Of a stretch of 64,000 nt of DNA, positions 11,598-22,639 are shown piece after piece (positions within the stretch are counted from its first letter, which is position 1; every line of letters begins with the position of its first letter). The stretch covers positions 702,001 to 766,000 of the forward strand of contig OU744737.1 in assembly GCA_916613615.1 (NCBI GenBank), read 5' to 3'. Source of the DNA: Steromphala cineraria (lineage: Eukaryota; Mollusca; Gastropoda; Trochida; Trochidae). The position numbers were made by a program, and so were the translations under genes. The notes below the pieces were generated by a model that was not told where the DNA came from, made no database searches, and saw only the letters and a program-made list of their open reading frames with translations.

Positions 11598-14547
11598 GAC
11601 TCACATGAAATCATTGACGAATTGATTCTTAATTATAATCTACAAAACGACATCGAAAGTGCAATTTGCTTGTCTGATTTGTGTGTATAGAATAAATTGA
11701 TTATCCTTCTCAGACAAGATGTCTGAAAAATGTGTAACTTGACTTAATCATGGCTGAATGCATAATGTGTACACACAAATACATGCTCGAATCCTTACAT
11801 AACCACTGATTATTGTTTTTTATGGAATGTTGGTTTATTCAGGGTTGCTTACTTATCGGTATTGATGATAATTTACACGGAAGTGATAAGATTCCTTTCT
11901 AAAGTTTCTAGAAAATTAATCACAAACAAATATATTTGATAATTGATTGGGCTTATCAAGGACATTTACATTAGTTATGTGAACTTTAATGAATATCATT
12001 TTCTGATGCAACGAAATAGTGTTTCCTTAAGAACTTATTCATAAATATTTTATAATGATAACAATGAATAGATTTTAGCCAAATCTCCACTTTTTGAACT
12101 CAAAATGCTCCATTAGCCTGGTCTACCTGGGATGACATATTGTCGCTGAATGGTCAGCTCCAACACAACCTTTACCAGGTACCCATTTGCACCGCTGGGT
12201 GAACAGAGGCTCAGTTTGAACAAAGTCACTTGACCAAGGTGACACCACAAGTTATTATTCTTTTTAGGACCTGGACTTTATAAACCTCTTACTTTTTAAA
12301 CAGTCAACTCATGGGTACTTCTGCTTTACCATACGTAGTTGTTAGGTAGGTGGTAGACTTCACTTGGGTATATGGTTTGGGGAGGGGGGATGCCTGATTT
12401 GTAAAGCTGGGAGGGGGACGTGTTTTGGGGAGCAAGGTTTTATATTGGAAAGCTGGAGGAGGTGGGGCAAGATTCCTTCGGGCGGAGGGACGCCTAAGCG
12501 CTTTATTGTGTGTTGTTACCTCGATTGTTTAGGCTTTACCGTATTTTTAAGCACTTCGACAATATTGTGAAACTGATATTAAAATGATTTGTAAAAGGAG
12601 ATCAAAAGTGGTATTTTGTCATAATCAACCAATTAATCAATCAATCAAAAGTTTGTTTACGTCTACTTGCAAAGATGCATATTAAATCACCCAAACATCT
12701 AGGTAAATGTATATGTATAGGAAACTTTAGCTCATAGATAGATGGCAGGTGCGTGCTGTAAAAGGTTAACTAATTGGAGTCACGCTAGGAACGTCTAAAG
12801 ACTAATAGTGGTATTGCGAGTATCACGTCTTCATGGATTTAGACCCTGTTAATTAAAAACATCATATTTTGTTCTGCCTTTCAATTAAATCGAAAACAAT
12901 TATGACAATATTTATAAAATGGTATAGTATTTGTATCCCTTAATGCAAAATAACAAGACAAGTTTACAAAGGAAATCAAGCTACAACATTATGTATGTGC
13001 GGAAGCCGAAATCACAGTACTATTTACATGGACTTTTAAAAAAAATTAAATAACTATCATCTCAATTAATTTTAATATTCTACAAGGTTTAGGGAACATA
13101 ACAATAAAATAACTGAAGCGAGTCAATTTCCGGTTTTCGAGCAGAGTCATGGCTTTCTACTCTTATTTTTTCACTCTGCTGAAAACAAATAGCATTAAAT
13201 TGAAAACTTTTAGTAACTGTCAGTAACGATCGAAACATTGACATCATTCATAAAGTCAGGCATCTTATTTTTAGCACTTCACACTATAGGCCTGAACATG
13301 AGGTGCAAAAAGTATATTCACAAAATTAATTATCTTTAAAATCCCGTTAAGCAAAAACAAGTTAGAAAGTCAGTTAGACATATATATATAAAGGACACTA
13401 TTGGAAACAAAAACTCTAGTCTTAAGGGGGTATGTTGAAATGTGAACGACCTTTATGGATGCAATATAAACTGATAACCACAGATATTGAGTAATGATTC
13501 GGAACATAAATATAAATAAACTTTGTATCTTAAACTCTATTTAAGAAGAAAAGCTAAGGATATTAAATATTTTATAATCAATATTTGTTTGATGAAGGCA
13601 ATACAAAACGTTTGAAAAACGTTCAGTGGCTATCAATACCATCAATAAAAGGTCTATAACGGAGTATTTGATTACCGACGTGTCTGCAAACACTACCATT
13701 AGAGGGTCGATCACGCAACTAAATATAACCGATTGCTAATAATAAAACCTGACATAGAACACAACCTTGCAGTAGTCCCCTGGTAAACATTTAAAGGCAA
13801 TGTTGCGCACTTCAAAGTTATTATTATTCGGGATTTTTCATACATAAACGTTTTCTGTATTTATTATATTCTATGATATTAAATAATAGCAATTATCTAT
13901 TCAATAATTTTCTAAATCTAAAATGAAACTCGAGGCAAAATGCGACCCTTCGTCTGAGGTGTAGGGTATAATATTGCAAAGCACACATTTGCAAAACAAA
14001 ATTTTAATAAAGACACATGATGCGGATAGAATTTGGGTTCGAACCAACGCAAGTCTCTAAAGCTTTAACAAACCACGATACAACTTTCATATTTGAAAGC
14101 ATTAATTTAACTACCGCATACCATGGATGATTTATGACTTAAATGTACATCCGTTTGATTACATTCACGGTGCACAATAAAAGTTATTTGACATGAGCGT
14201 ATTGAAGGATTCGAACACCTACCCCACCTGCTTTTATCAACCATTTATCTGACTTAAGTTTACTGTACTTGTGTGTGGTGTAAACGTCAAAACACCTACA
14301 TATGTTTTTAACGATGTTTCAGTTGCATGTTTGACAGGTGGAATTAAATAGAGTTTAATAGCAACTTACCTGTACTTGTAGTTCACAATGCTCGACTGCA
14401 CAGGTGTAAAATCTACCTGTAATCACATAACGCAGGTGAGGTGAATTTTGATCAAGATAGACACGACGAAAGATCTCGGGGTGGACAGCATTGAGGCTCT
14501 ACATGGGGGAGCACGTGTGTCATCGATATCAATTTGGATAAGGATCT
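11598..14547. other. Long non-coding stretch, possible old repeat fragment at 12115-12255
   Basis: No gene supported over about 2.9 kb. The segment near 12170-12255 (CCAGGTACCCATTTGCACC followed by CTGGGTGAACAGAGGC and ACTTGACCAAGGTGACAC) resembles a phrase I remember from dispersed animal repeats; I cannot verify that. G-rich sequence lies at 12375-12490. The open frame 12364-12570 is unsupported. Confidence 0.35.
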
Positions 14548-14940
14548 CTACACTGGCTGCCCATCTCTGCATGTATTTTCTACAAGATTCTCATCCTAAC
14601 ATTCTCCAGAGTATCTCAAATAGCTTGTTTCATTGTATACACCCCAGCGAAGCCTTTAGTTCCTCCTCCGACTCTCTCCTAAACATTCACAGATCTCAAA
14701 ACCAACTCACAGATCGATCCTTTGCTTTTGCCAGTCCTCAACTTTGGAATTCTCTTCCTAAGGAATTGAGGATCATTTCATCAAAGGAAACTTTTAAAAC
14801 AGTGCTGAAAGCTCATCTGTTCACTATTGCCTTTAGTACCTCCAACTGAACTTTAATTCTCTTTTGATTGTCATAGCGCCACTGAGCATCTTAATGGTGG
14901 AAATTAGGCGCTCTATAAATTCATTATTATTATTTATAAG
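14548..14940 (+). pseudogene. LINE reverse transcriptase C-terminal fragment with 3' tail
   Basis: Translation shows the LHWLPIS motif (from 14548) in one frame. After a frameshift near 14650, another frame shows SSSDSLL, DRSFAFASPQLWNSLP and FKTVLKAHLF, ending at 14849. This order is the standard C-terminal end of CR1/L2-like LINE reverse transcriptases. It is followed by a short 3' region with GGCGCTCTATAAATTC and an ATT microsatellite tail, as in such LINEs. The fragment is 5'-truncated and frameshifted, so inactive. Confidence 0.85.
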
Positions 14941-15137
14941 GAAATATCATGTTTTGGCATTTTCCGGTTATCACCCGTTATAAGTTTTAAATTCGCAATC
15001 TTTGTATATTCTGTTGCTTATAATAGTTGCCTTGATTAGGAAATGTATATGAACATTATGAAATTGAAAAAACTTTTTCTCATTGTTCACATGTAATGTT
15101 CTATACCGAATAGTCATAATCAATGTTATTCCGCATA

Positions 15138-15240
15138 TTACCCATTATCTCCCCACAGAGGCAGCTCAGTCATGTTACTTGATCTAGCCTCTGTTCTTAT
15201 TAGCCAAAATCCTTGGGTTCCGGCAGTTTGTGCTATCAGA
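15138..15240 (-). repeat. Copy 1 of a ~70-bp hairpin core repeat
   Basis: On the minus strand this reads GGCTAATAAGAACAGAGGC, a loop with ACTGAGCT, then GCCTCTGTGGGGAGA. ACAGAGGC and GCCTCTGT can pair. The same core recurs at 15668-15690 (left half only), 16447-16500 and 17300-17385. The flank TGCCGGAACCC is shared with the 17.3-kb copy. Confidence 0.65.
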
Positions 15241-15343
15241 AAAATGTGTAACACAAAATATCCCCCTTGTTTGCAACCAATGAAAATACGTCTTGGATAC
15301 CTTTGACTGCGAGCATCGTTAAAGATCATATAATGACATCGAA

Positions 15344-15700
15344 ATATCATTTTGTTAATTTTTCATTAACAGTGTGAGGGGACATATTTAACAATTCAGA
15401 TATCGGGGTTTTGTTATATAGATAGCACTGTTTTATAACTGTGTCGATTATTATTTCTTTTATGGTAAGTTTTATCAAATCAATTAAGCTAAACAAACTT
15501 ATGAGAAGGTAAAAAGCTGTTTTGTAGAAGGAAGAATTATCTCCCCTGGATGTACAATTTCATTGATAGCTTTGCTGAAGAAGACGGAAATGACCGATGC
15601 TTAGCGAATGACCACGTCGCTGATTTCACAACCTCAATTCAAACTTTTAATTTCTGTCCATGTATTTGGCTGATAAGAACAGAGGCCGGCTCGGATACGA
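15344..15700 (+). repeat. ~400-bp dispersed repeat, copy A
   Basis: It is matched in inverted orientation by 16447-16845. Shared blocks in order: TTTTTCATTAACAGTGTGAG, CTTATGAGAAGGTAAAA, TAGAAGGAAGAATTATCTCC (diverged in B), CGAATGACCAC...GTCGCTGATT, CCATGTATTTGGC and AACAGAGGC. The open frames 15550-15911 on both strands are not genes; they run into the C homopolymer. The origin is unknown, possibly a non-autonomous transposon. Confidence 0.7.
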
Positions 15701-15782
15701 CTTTTATAAGGCTTACAATTATTCCCATTACATATATTATCCGAAATTAAATACTCCATGTAGTAAAGCTGGACACCAATTT

Positions 15783-15813
15783 CCCCCCCCCCCCCCCCCC
15801 CCCCAAAAAAAAA
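15783..15813. repeat. C22 homopolymer followed by A9
   Basis: 22 consecutive C then 9 A. Homopolymers of this length are error-prone in assembly, so the exact length is uncertain. Confidence 0.9.
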
Positions 15814-16446
15814 CCCCAAACAACAAAACACCTACCTTAAAGGTAGGTTTATCTTTGCTAATACAAATATTGTTTCATTTTGTCACCTTTTATGTGCCAG
15901 CTCTCAATTGAGTATGAAAACGGAATTGTGTGTTTGTTTTACCGTGGAGGAGGAGTTCATGTGTATACCGTTATTTTGCAAAATAAATTAGTTGGCTACC
16001 AAGATACATTTGTAGACAAATTATGTTAACATGCATTATTAGGGACACATGAGGCATGCCTGGAAAATGCATGGAGATAAAATAATAAAAACACGTTTGT
16101 CTTCTTTCTGCAATTATTCATCGATTGCATGAAATTAGGTAATATTTCGGTAAAAAAGGTCATGTTGGATATAATCATATAGTCCCAAACGTTTTGAAAA
16201 TAAATATTTTGAAATTAATTTGTTAATGCTTTCCCTTGTTGCATAAGACATTGCTTTATGTGTTTCTATAGAACAATGATTATCATGCTGAGAAATTATC
16301 TCAATACACCCTAAATTATTGTTTTTACAACGATGCTGATTTAATGAGTAAAACTAAAACGAACAGTGAATTACATGATTACCTATGTGCACTAAGTTCA
16401 AAAGTAATGAAACCGACTTTTTTTAAAGTCCTCTAACTACATTCTC
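15814..16446. other. Non-coding stretch between inverted repeat copies
   Basis: AT-rich sequence forming the loop region between inverted copies A and B. No gene or bounded repeat seen. Confidence 0.3.
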
Positions 16447-16845
16447 TCTCCACAGAGGCAGCTCAGTCATACCCGAGTAAGCCTCTGTTCTATTACGGCT
16501 AATACATGGGATAGGAAGGTAGAAATCTGATTGGAGGTAATCGAAGTTAGTTGTGCAATCAGCGACGCCGTTTCAAAAGTGGTCATTCGCAAAACCTCGG
16601 CCATCTCCGTGTGTTTTGGCAAAGCTGTCGTTGAAATTTAACATCCAAGGAAGATAACTCTTCCTTTTACAAAACATCGCGTTTTACCTTCTCATTAGAT
16701 TTTATTTGGTTAATTAGTAAAAGAAAACCAATAATAATTTACACAATTATAAAACAGTTTCTATCTAACAAAAAATCCTATCCGTATGTGATTTTCAAAT
16801 ATTTTCCCTCTCACACTGTTAATGAAAAATAAACAAAAAGGCATA
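16447..16845 (-). repeat. ~400-bp dispersed repeat, copy B (inverted to A)
   Basis: The reverse complement of copy A with substitutions and small indels. It includes the ~70-bp hairpin core at its left end (CCACAGAGGCAGCTCAGT to AAGCCTCTGTTCTATTACGG) and CTCTCACACTGTTAATGAAA at its right end. Confidence 0.7.
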
Positions 16846-16929
16846 ATATTTTCCATGTCACTACAAAACCGTTAAGAATTCCCCAAGTCATGGATATCGA
16901 AAAGGTGTTTTCATTGGCTGCAATTGCAA

Positions 16930-17300
16930 ATAAGGGAGATAAAATAATAAATAATAATAATAAAATAATAATAAATAATAATAAATAATAATAAATAGAT
17001 AAATAAATAAATAAAAATAATTAAAAATAAATAATAAATAAATAAATAAAATAAATAAATAATAATAATAAATAGTCCATTTGTAGTGCGCATAGCTCCA
17101 TGCTTGATGCATGATCGAAGCGCCCAGATAGTGTGAATGTTCATTTTGCATAGAAATATGTTTTCAGCATAGTCTTGAACACTTGAACTGTTTCAGCTTT
17201 TCTTATGTGTATTGGAAGCTTGTTCCATTCGCTGGCAGCAACATACATAAAGGATCTGTAACCATAGATATCTGAAATTGCAACCTTTTTGCCGCTAGGG
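16930..17300 (-). pseudogene. LINE reverse transcriptase tail with AT microsatellite end
   Basis: On the minus strand the translation contains YGYRSF, AASEWNKLPIHIRKAE and FKTMLKTYF, the C-terminal signature of CR1/L2-like LINE reverse transcriptases. It ends at a stop near 17154. Downstream on the same strand lie a short 3' sequence and a 150-bp ATT/ATTT microsatellite (about 16930-17080), best explained as the expanded LINE tail. Upstream, at 17300-17385, the coding match is lost in the hairpin core repeat. Confidence 0.8.
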
Positions 17301-17385
17301 TAATCTGCCGGAACCCCGGGATCTTGGCGTAATAGAACAGAGGCTTGCTCGCACTGAGCTGCCTCTGTGGGGAGAGAATGTCGAA
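17300..17385 (+). repeat. Hairpin core repeat, copy 4
   Basis: GGCGTAATAGAACAGAGGC, then ACTGAGCT, then GCCTCTGTGGGGAGAGAATG, with the GCCGGAACCC flank also seen at 15.2 kb. ACAGAGGC can pair with GCCTCTGT. It abuts the LINE tail and probably interrupted it. Confidence 0.6.
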
Positions 17386-17639
17386 CTATTGAATGGCACA
17401 AATATGAGTACCGCACAATCTACCCACCCATCGAGAGCCTCTGTACATAAATACGGCTGTCTGCCAGTGTTCAATGCGTATCGACACGCCGTGCTTGCCG
17501 GTATATAATGGTTCTTCTGTGACGTCACTAACGTGTCCAAGCACGTGCTCAAGGGGATAAACTTACCGGTCTTTAATCCATGTGTAGAAGCTGTTCAGTG
17601 TGTTAAAGAATATGATAATTAATAAATCATAAAGAATCG

Positions 17640-18048
17640 CAGAACAGAACAGAACAGAATTTATTTTGTATATATGGCCATGAGACCAATATTACAGTGG
17701 TCGTGAAGTCTGTGATAAATAAATATATATATACAAGAGCGCTTAAACCTTTAAGGTGTTTCGTAACTTAAACATTTTTTTACAAAAAAGAGCTAATTTA
17801 AATAACAATTGATCATTTTGTGTATTTATAAGTGACATAAACTTAAACTTTGATGGGAAGTTATGATAATATACAGGTAGATACCTTGTACGAAGATGGT
17901 GATAAGATGGACATATCAACAAAATATGGTATTCCCCATTTCCACAAAAACCGCATAAAGCGTCAATAAAATCTTTACCACTTCCATTTACTTTAAAATC
18001 ATTTGAACATCTAAGTTCTAAGAATCGCACCTCTTGTCTCCAAGGCAA
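17640..18048 (-). pseudogene. LINE C-terminal zinc-knuckle fragment with TTCTG-repeat tail
   Basis: A 101-codon minus-strand frame contains CGFCGNGEYHILLICPSY (C-x2-C..H-x4-C) and YLPVYY..PSKFKFM....LFKLALF, ending KLRNTL. This is the C-terminal zinc-knuckle region of a group of metazoan LINE reverse transcriptases. Downstream lie AATAAA and a (TTCTG)n-type repeat at 17640-17660, the presumptive 3' end. A related copy is at 27.4-28.0 kb. 5'-truncated relic. Confidence 0.78.
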
Positions 18049-18049
18049 C

Positions 18050-18975
18050 TAAGCGACGACGTTTGATTTATTTGATTGGCATTCTAGAAGTTGAAATGAT
18101 GAACGATAGCCATAATAACTTAATAATCTACATGTATGTCGAAAAGTCATTTCATAGACTTAAGAAGTTATTCATACCTTTGGCAACGTGAACATCAATC
18201 AATTACTTGATATAATGGAATTGGTGCGATGAAATTTACATCGTGTAACTATTTGCCTGTATTATGTTTCATAACTCATGTAATAAAAAGTTGAACATCA
18301 CACAGTGGTTTGATATGTGAGATATTGAAAAATCCAAGCTGTGACGATAAAAGTTGTTAAAAAATATCACTTTATGTTTTGTGCGCATACACATCTTCCT
18401 TTTGTATTTTACATTCTAAATACTATATGAATTATATTATTATTATTATTATTAATTATTATAAAGAATTCACGACGTTTCGGTTTTGTATTTTATGACA
18501 TTTTATTTTTAAGTCCATTATTGTAGCAACTCTTCGGTTTAAGTAATAGATATACCCACACTTCCCGAGTGTATCGCTCAATATACCTCCTGTTTGAATC
18601 GTGGGTCTCCGAGGCGTAGCGGAGCTTAATAGAAATAGCTTAATAGAAACTATTTTTACTTACATATCATCGTTAACTCATTACAAAGTCTACGTACCTT
18701 GTTTATATAAAAAATACAATTTGTATGTTTGTATATACACGTAGTGTTGTTCAATTTAACTTTCCTATGCTCCAACCATGTTTAACATCTAATGTTGTAT
18801 ATCGACTTTTTATTTTAAATATTTTAATTCAAAAGGCATATGGCTGGTTTATATTGAGATATATATAGTTTAGTATTTCTGTTATCCAGTCACAAAGTGA
18901 GACGTTAATGAAATCTATGTATGCTGTCTTATCGCTTAATTATTTCCAATTATCCGTACACGTATTAGGTAAGTG
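18050..18975. other. Non-coding stretch with ATT microsatellite
   Basis: An ATT-rich microsatellite lies at about 18427-18470. The sequence CTCCGAGGCGTAGCGGAGCTT near 18607 can form a small hairpin (CTCCG/CGGAG). No gene seen. Confidence 0.4.
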
Positions 18976-18978
18976 AAG

Positions 18979-19117
18979 GATCAAAACCAAGCCAGAGGTG
19001 ATGTTGATAATGTAAGCCCGCGGCAGAGGGAAATTGGAAAGGGCCGACAGGCCCGCCCCAATTTCCCGAGGCTGAGGGCTTACATTATCAAACAACACCG
19101 AGGACGAGGTTTTGATC
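18979..19117. mobile_element. Foldback (palindromic) element of ~140 bp
   Basis: The left arm starts GATCAAAACC and the right arm ends GGTTTTGATC. The arms match through GATAATGTAAGCCC / GGGCTTACATTATC and AAATTGG / CCAATTT, with mismatches, around a short GC-rich centre. Looser inverted similarity continues outward (AAGTGAAG / CTAACTTAT). No TSD found. Non-coding. Confidence 0.75.
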
Positions 19118-19554
19118 TAACTTATGAACCGAGATAAACCGTAGTAACAAAATTATTTCAATAATAAGTATAAAAATGGATTCATTGATTTTTACTGGTA
19201 GGGAATCACCATGAGCAAACGGAGAGCACATCCGCGCCCTGCACGTGCTTTGCGCTCGCTACCCAAGCCGTGAACGTTAAATGCATGCGCTATCTGCCTC
19301 GTGAAGTTCACATGATTGTCACTGTAGAAAATACATCATTGTTCCCGTGGGCCTTTAAAGCCGAGTTGTCAAAGGCGCCAGTTTAGTAAGCGAGTGGTGC
19401 AGAGTTCGAAACCAGGCATGCGAACATTATATTTGTGATTTGTTAAAAATGTGATATTTTGTGATAGTATTTATTCGAAGAAGGACTTTGAAACAAAGTA
19501 TTTCAAAACGTGTATAATCCCAATCAAAATAAATTTCCGATAAATTCTAGAGTA

Positions 19555-19606
19555 AGCCCCGGGCTTTCCTAGAGAAAGCCCTGGGCATTCTTGGAGAATG
19601 CCCGGC
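19555..19606. repeat. Two adjacent GC-rich hairpins
   Basis: Hairpin 1 pairs CCGGGCTTTC with GAAAGCCCTGG. Hairpin 2 pairs GGGCATTCT with AGAATGCCC around a 3-base loop. The two share the central GCCCTGGGC. The surrounding sequence is AT-rich, so the block stands out. Confidence 0.7.
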
Positions 19607-20061
19607 AAAGAGGTTTATCCGGTAAAAGAAGAACCTAATAGAACAATAGAGTGACGTCACTGGAGGTTTATAATATGCTGACTTAACCCATAAATGCATG
19701 AGGTTTCAGATTTTCATTAAATTGTGTGTACATGTTGTTCATACCATGCAATGCAGGGAATGAATTGTTATTTTTCCTGTAAGTAATGTTTTCCTTACTA
19801 ATTTTATGATTGAATTAGCGTCCCTTAAATGGGACGACATGCACGAAAGGGTACAGGTTTTTTTACACGCAAGAATGAACCATGTTGCCAGAATAGTCTT
19901 TATAAAACGCATAACATTGAAAGAAAAATTGACTGCGGTAGAATGTCTGCACGCTAGAAGGAAATAATGTGGGAAGCGTCATGAAAATATTTTTTTCTTA
20001 AATCCATATGAACATATATATTGAACATGTATAATGATATTGGAAATTGAGGGCATCCTAT

Positions 20062-20220
20062 AAGAATAATCAACTAGTTGCGAGGAATTACGGATTATCT
20101 GTCCTGAGTTATTTATTGTGATAAAATCCGAGCTTCAGCGAGCAGTTTGACACAATAATTCACGAGGGACAGATAATCCGTACTTCCGAGCATCGAGTTG
20201 GTTATTCTTTTTCTTACCCA
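20062..20220. mobile_element. Foldback element of ~160 bp
   Basis: The arms AAGAATAA / TTATTCTT and GGATTATCTGTCC / GGACAGATAATCC are inverted around a central region (ATTTTATCACAATAA-type words). There are mismatches and small indels between the arms. No TSD assigned. Confidence 0.7.
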
Positions 20221-20243
20221 AGATAATTTTGATGCGTAAACAC

Positions 20244-20258
20244 GGGGGGGGGGGGGGG
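20244..20258. repeat. G15 homopolymer
   Basis: 15 consecutive G; the length is uncertain in any assembly. Confidence 0.9.
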
Positions 20259-20399
20259 AAAGAGAAACATTAAAAAACTACGCTCGGCCGGTAAAGTACA
20301 AATTGTACCTATACGCCATTCATATTTTTGCTCACTACTTCAGGATGGGCGGCTCTAAGTAGTTCGCAACTCACGATCTAATTTGAAATAGTTTATGGG

Positions 20400-20563
20400 T
20401 TATTTTATAAGATAAAATTATTTTTAACCAGGAAGTAAGAGAGCTTCTATGCTTTTGTCGGTTAGAATTACTCCCCTTTGGGCTTCTAGAGTTACTCCCC
20501 TTTACTCTCGCGAGATTATCACTCAGTGCATCATGGCGTCTTTGCTCGCTAGCAAATTTTAGC
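20400..20563 (+). repeat. DIRS-like element, 5' direct repeat
   Basis: It matches 25273-25411 from TTATTTTATAAG to AGCAAATTTTAG. This copy has an extra ~25-bp internal duplication of the ACTCCCCTTT block. It contains TCTCGCGAGA and then a nine-codon reading frame starting ATGGCGTCTTTGCTC. It probably carries the element's promoter. Confidence 0.88.
20506..20515. promoter_or_regulatory. TCTCGCGAGA palindrome in 5' repeat
   Basis: A perfect 10-bp palindrome. The same motif is a known core-promoter element in animals, bound by BANP in vertebrates. It is conserved in the 3' repeat at 25355. That it drives this element is inference. Confidence 0.55.
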
Positions 20564-20609
20564 TTTATCAAACTTTTATTTGCAAAAATAGTTTTAAGTG
20601 AAGAAGAAG

Positions 20610-21604
20610 ATGGCAGAAGGTGGCGAAGTGAAACCGAAACGAAAGGGGGCAGGGTCAAAGATGACAGAAATGATAGAGGCGCTTAAAGACAGATCGATGG
20701 AAGGCGATTCGAGTGAAGGTGAAATTGAGATGAAGCAGACGTCTGTTACGGAAAATGGCGCGAAACCGGCCAATGACGTTACGTGCCTTGAACGGGAGTG
20801 CAGCGAGTTAGAGCATGAAATGAAGAGATTGCAGTTGGAATCAAAGAAGAGGAAACTACAAAAGGAAGATCAACGACTGCAAGAATCTCTATAAACAGCC
20901 GACAATACCGTCTCCACCCGAACCGGGAATGAACTCGGACAGTAGGACTACTCACCAAGGTAAATCAAAACTGTGAAAATTTAAAGACTTCATGTGGGTT
21001 GATACTCTTGATCAAGAAGTTGAGAAACGTTCAATCGATCTTGGTGATGGGATAATGCTAGATCTAGGGGCTGGAAAAAATGAACTTAAAAGAATGTCGA
21101 TAGAAATGTGGGTGTACGCAAGTATCGGGGTTTTGCAGGAAATGATCTGTAATAAAGAGACGGACTATTCAGGTATCAGGGAGTACTTGAAATATGTGCA
21201 AGATATCAGCCGGCTGGCGTCACGGTTTGTTTGGGGGAGCGTACAGGATGAAACAGGCACAAGATGAATTCGCTTGGTGGACACCTTTGCAAGAAGTTCG
21301 GGAATTTCAACTCGTCGCTAAGCAGTCTCCAGTTCGTCCAGTAGTCAACAATGGGGGTCGCAAAAATAGGAAACAACGTTCAGCACCAGGCCCGTTCACT
21401 GCGGATGGCGTTGAGATTTGTCGACGCTTCAATTTTGTAAACTGTTGGCGTTAAGACTATTGTCGTTTATGTGGCAGAAGGAGACATAACATGCAGCAAC
21501 ATGGTACCAACAATTACCAGTTCCCAGTGAAATCACCTGTTCAAGAGAACGAGTATCCGAGTCCGTCCCAAGCCCAGTCAGCCAATCAGATTCCATTAAC
21601 TCGT
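20610..21604 (+). pseudogene. gag-like protein of the DIRS-like element (broken)
   Basis: The first usable ATG is at 20610. Residues about 60-95 are a charged coiled coil (LERECSELEHEMKRLQLE). After a gap around 20895-20990, the frame from 20992 carries a helical region with EYLKYVQDISRLASRF, resembling the capsid-like region of DIRS gag. A frameshift near 21250 leads to a third frame with a basic stretch and a zinc-finger-like ICRRFNFVNC...CRLCGRRRH, interrupted by a TAA at 21452. Frames are broken at least three times. Expected role: binding element RNA and forming particles. Assignment is by position and motif order. Confidence 0.6.
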
Positions 21605-21953
21605 TAAACGATGCTGCGTGGTCCGATTTGCTCCCAGAGGATGACATAGAAAGAGAATTTATATTATCAGGAGTTTTAGACGGCTTTAGACTAGTTGATA
21701 CTGACAATTTAAAGATTTTAGACGTAGAAACAAAAAATCATAGATCTTCCTTTCACAGATTCAGGGATTTGACAGAAAAACAGATACAGGAAGAATTAGA
21801 TCTAGGTAACTACTGTGTGGCAGAACGAAAACCTAAAGTTGTCAGCCTCCAAAGCGTGAAGGGAAGATAAGACTAATCCACGATGGCAGTTTACCAACTT
21901 GTAAAAGTATGAACAGTTACATGACTGACTGTGAGTGTACTTACGAGGGGCGT

Positions 21954-22360
21954 TCAATAAGTGTTGCAAGCGGGGCATTGGTGTTTACATAAACAGTGTC
22001 AGCTTATAGCAGGTGTTACTATAGTCAAAACATAACATTGACACATGTCAAAACAATTTCTAGACATAACAATTATTTAGATTTAATGGCTGCGCTGACC
22101 TAGGGGTCTCCATAATCATGGATTCTCTCAAACATGAACAATGCGCTGTGATCAAGTTCCTTACTAAAGAGGGATGCAAAGCTACAGAAATACATAATCG
22201 TATGTGTAATGTGATGGGTAAGGATGCTCCTAACTTTTCAACAGTTTGTCGCTGGTCTCTTCAGTTCAAGCGGGGCAGGGAGTCCTTAGACGATGACCCA
22301 CGGTCAGGCAGGCCATCTGAAGTCACCCGACCGGAAGTTATTGCCGCTATCGAAAGACGA
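21954..22360 (+). mobile_element. mariner-family 5' fragment nested in the RT
   Basis: It starts after a TA with CGAGGGGCGTTCAATAAGT, a typical mariner terminal sequence. About 165 bp later an ATG (22118) opens a transposase N-terminus. The paired helix-turn-helix DNA-binding region includes AVIKFLTKEGCKATEIHNRM and STVCRWSLQFKRGRESL, followed by the linker DDPRSGRP. It stops after about 80 codons, before any DDD catalytic domain, and joins directly to DIRS RT sequence. The 3' part and right terminus are missing. Confidence 0.82.
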
Positions 22361-22639
22361 AATATATGGAATTAAGGGAGGCAAGGAAACACATTACCCC
22401 AGGTTGTTTCTTAGCTAAGGTTGACTTGAAAAGTGCATATCGTTCGGTTCGGATACACCCTAGCAACTATGATTTAACAGGTTTTTGTTGGCGATTCTCA
22501 GGAGACTCTCAATGTACATATTTGTTTGACAAAAAACTGCCTTTTGGTGCCTCTAAAAGCCCCAAAATATTTCAGTGTTTGAGTGCGGCCGTCTGTCGTA
22601 TTATGAGGAGGCGGCATGGTTTTCAAGTTACAACCTGGT

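Noticed and set aside
12364..12570. 68-codon open frame in G-rich sequence
   Set aside because: No domain, no splice context; composition explains the frame.
15550..15911. Open frames crossing the C22 homopolymer
   Set aside because: They include a polyproline or polyglycine run made by the homopolymer and lie in a dispersed repeat.
22118..22375. Functional mariner transposase
   Set aside because: Only the DNA-binding part is present; the catalytic domain and right terminus are missing.
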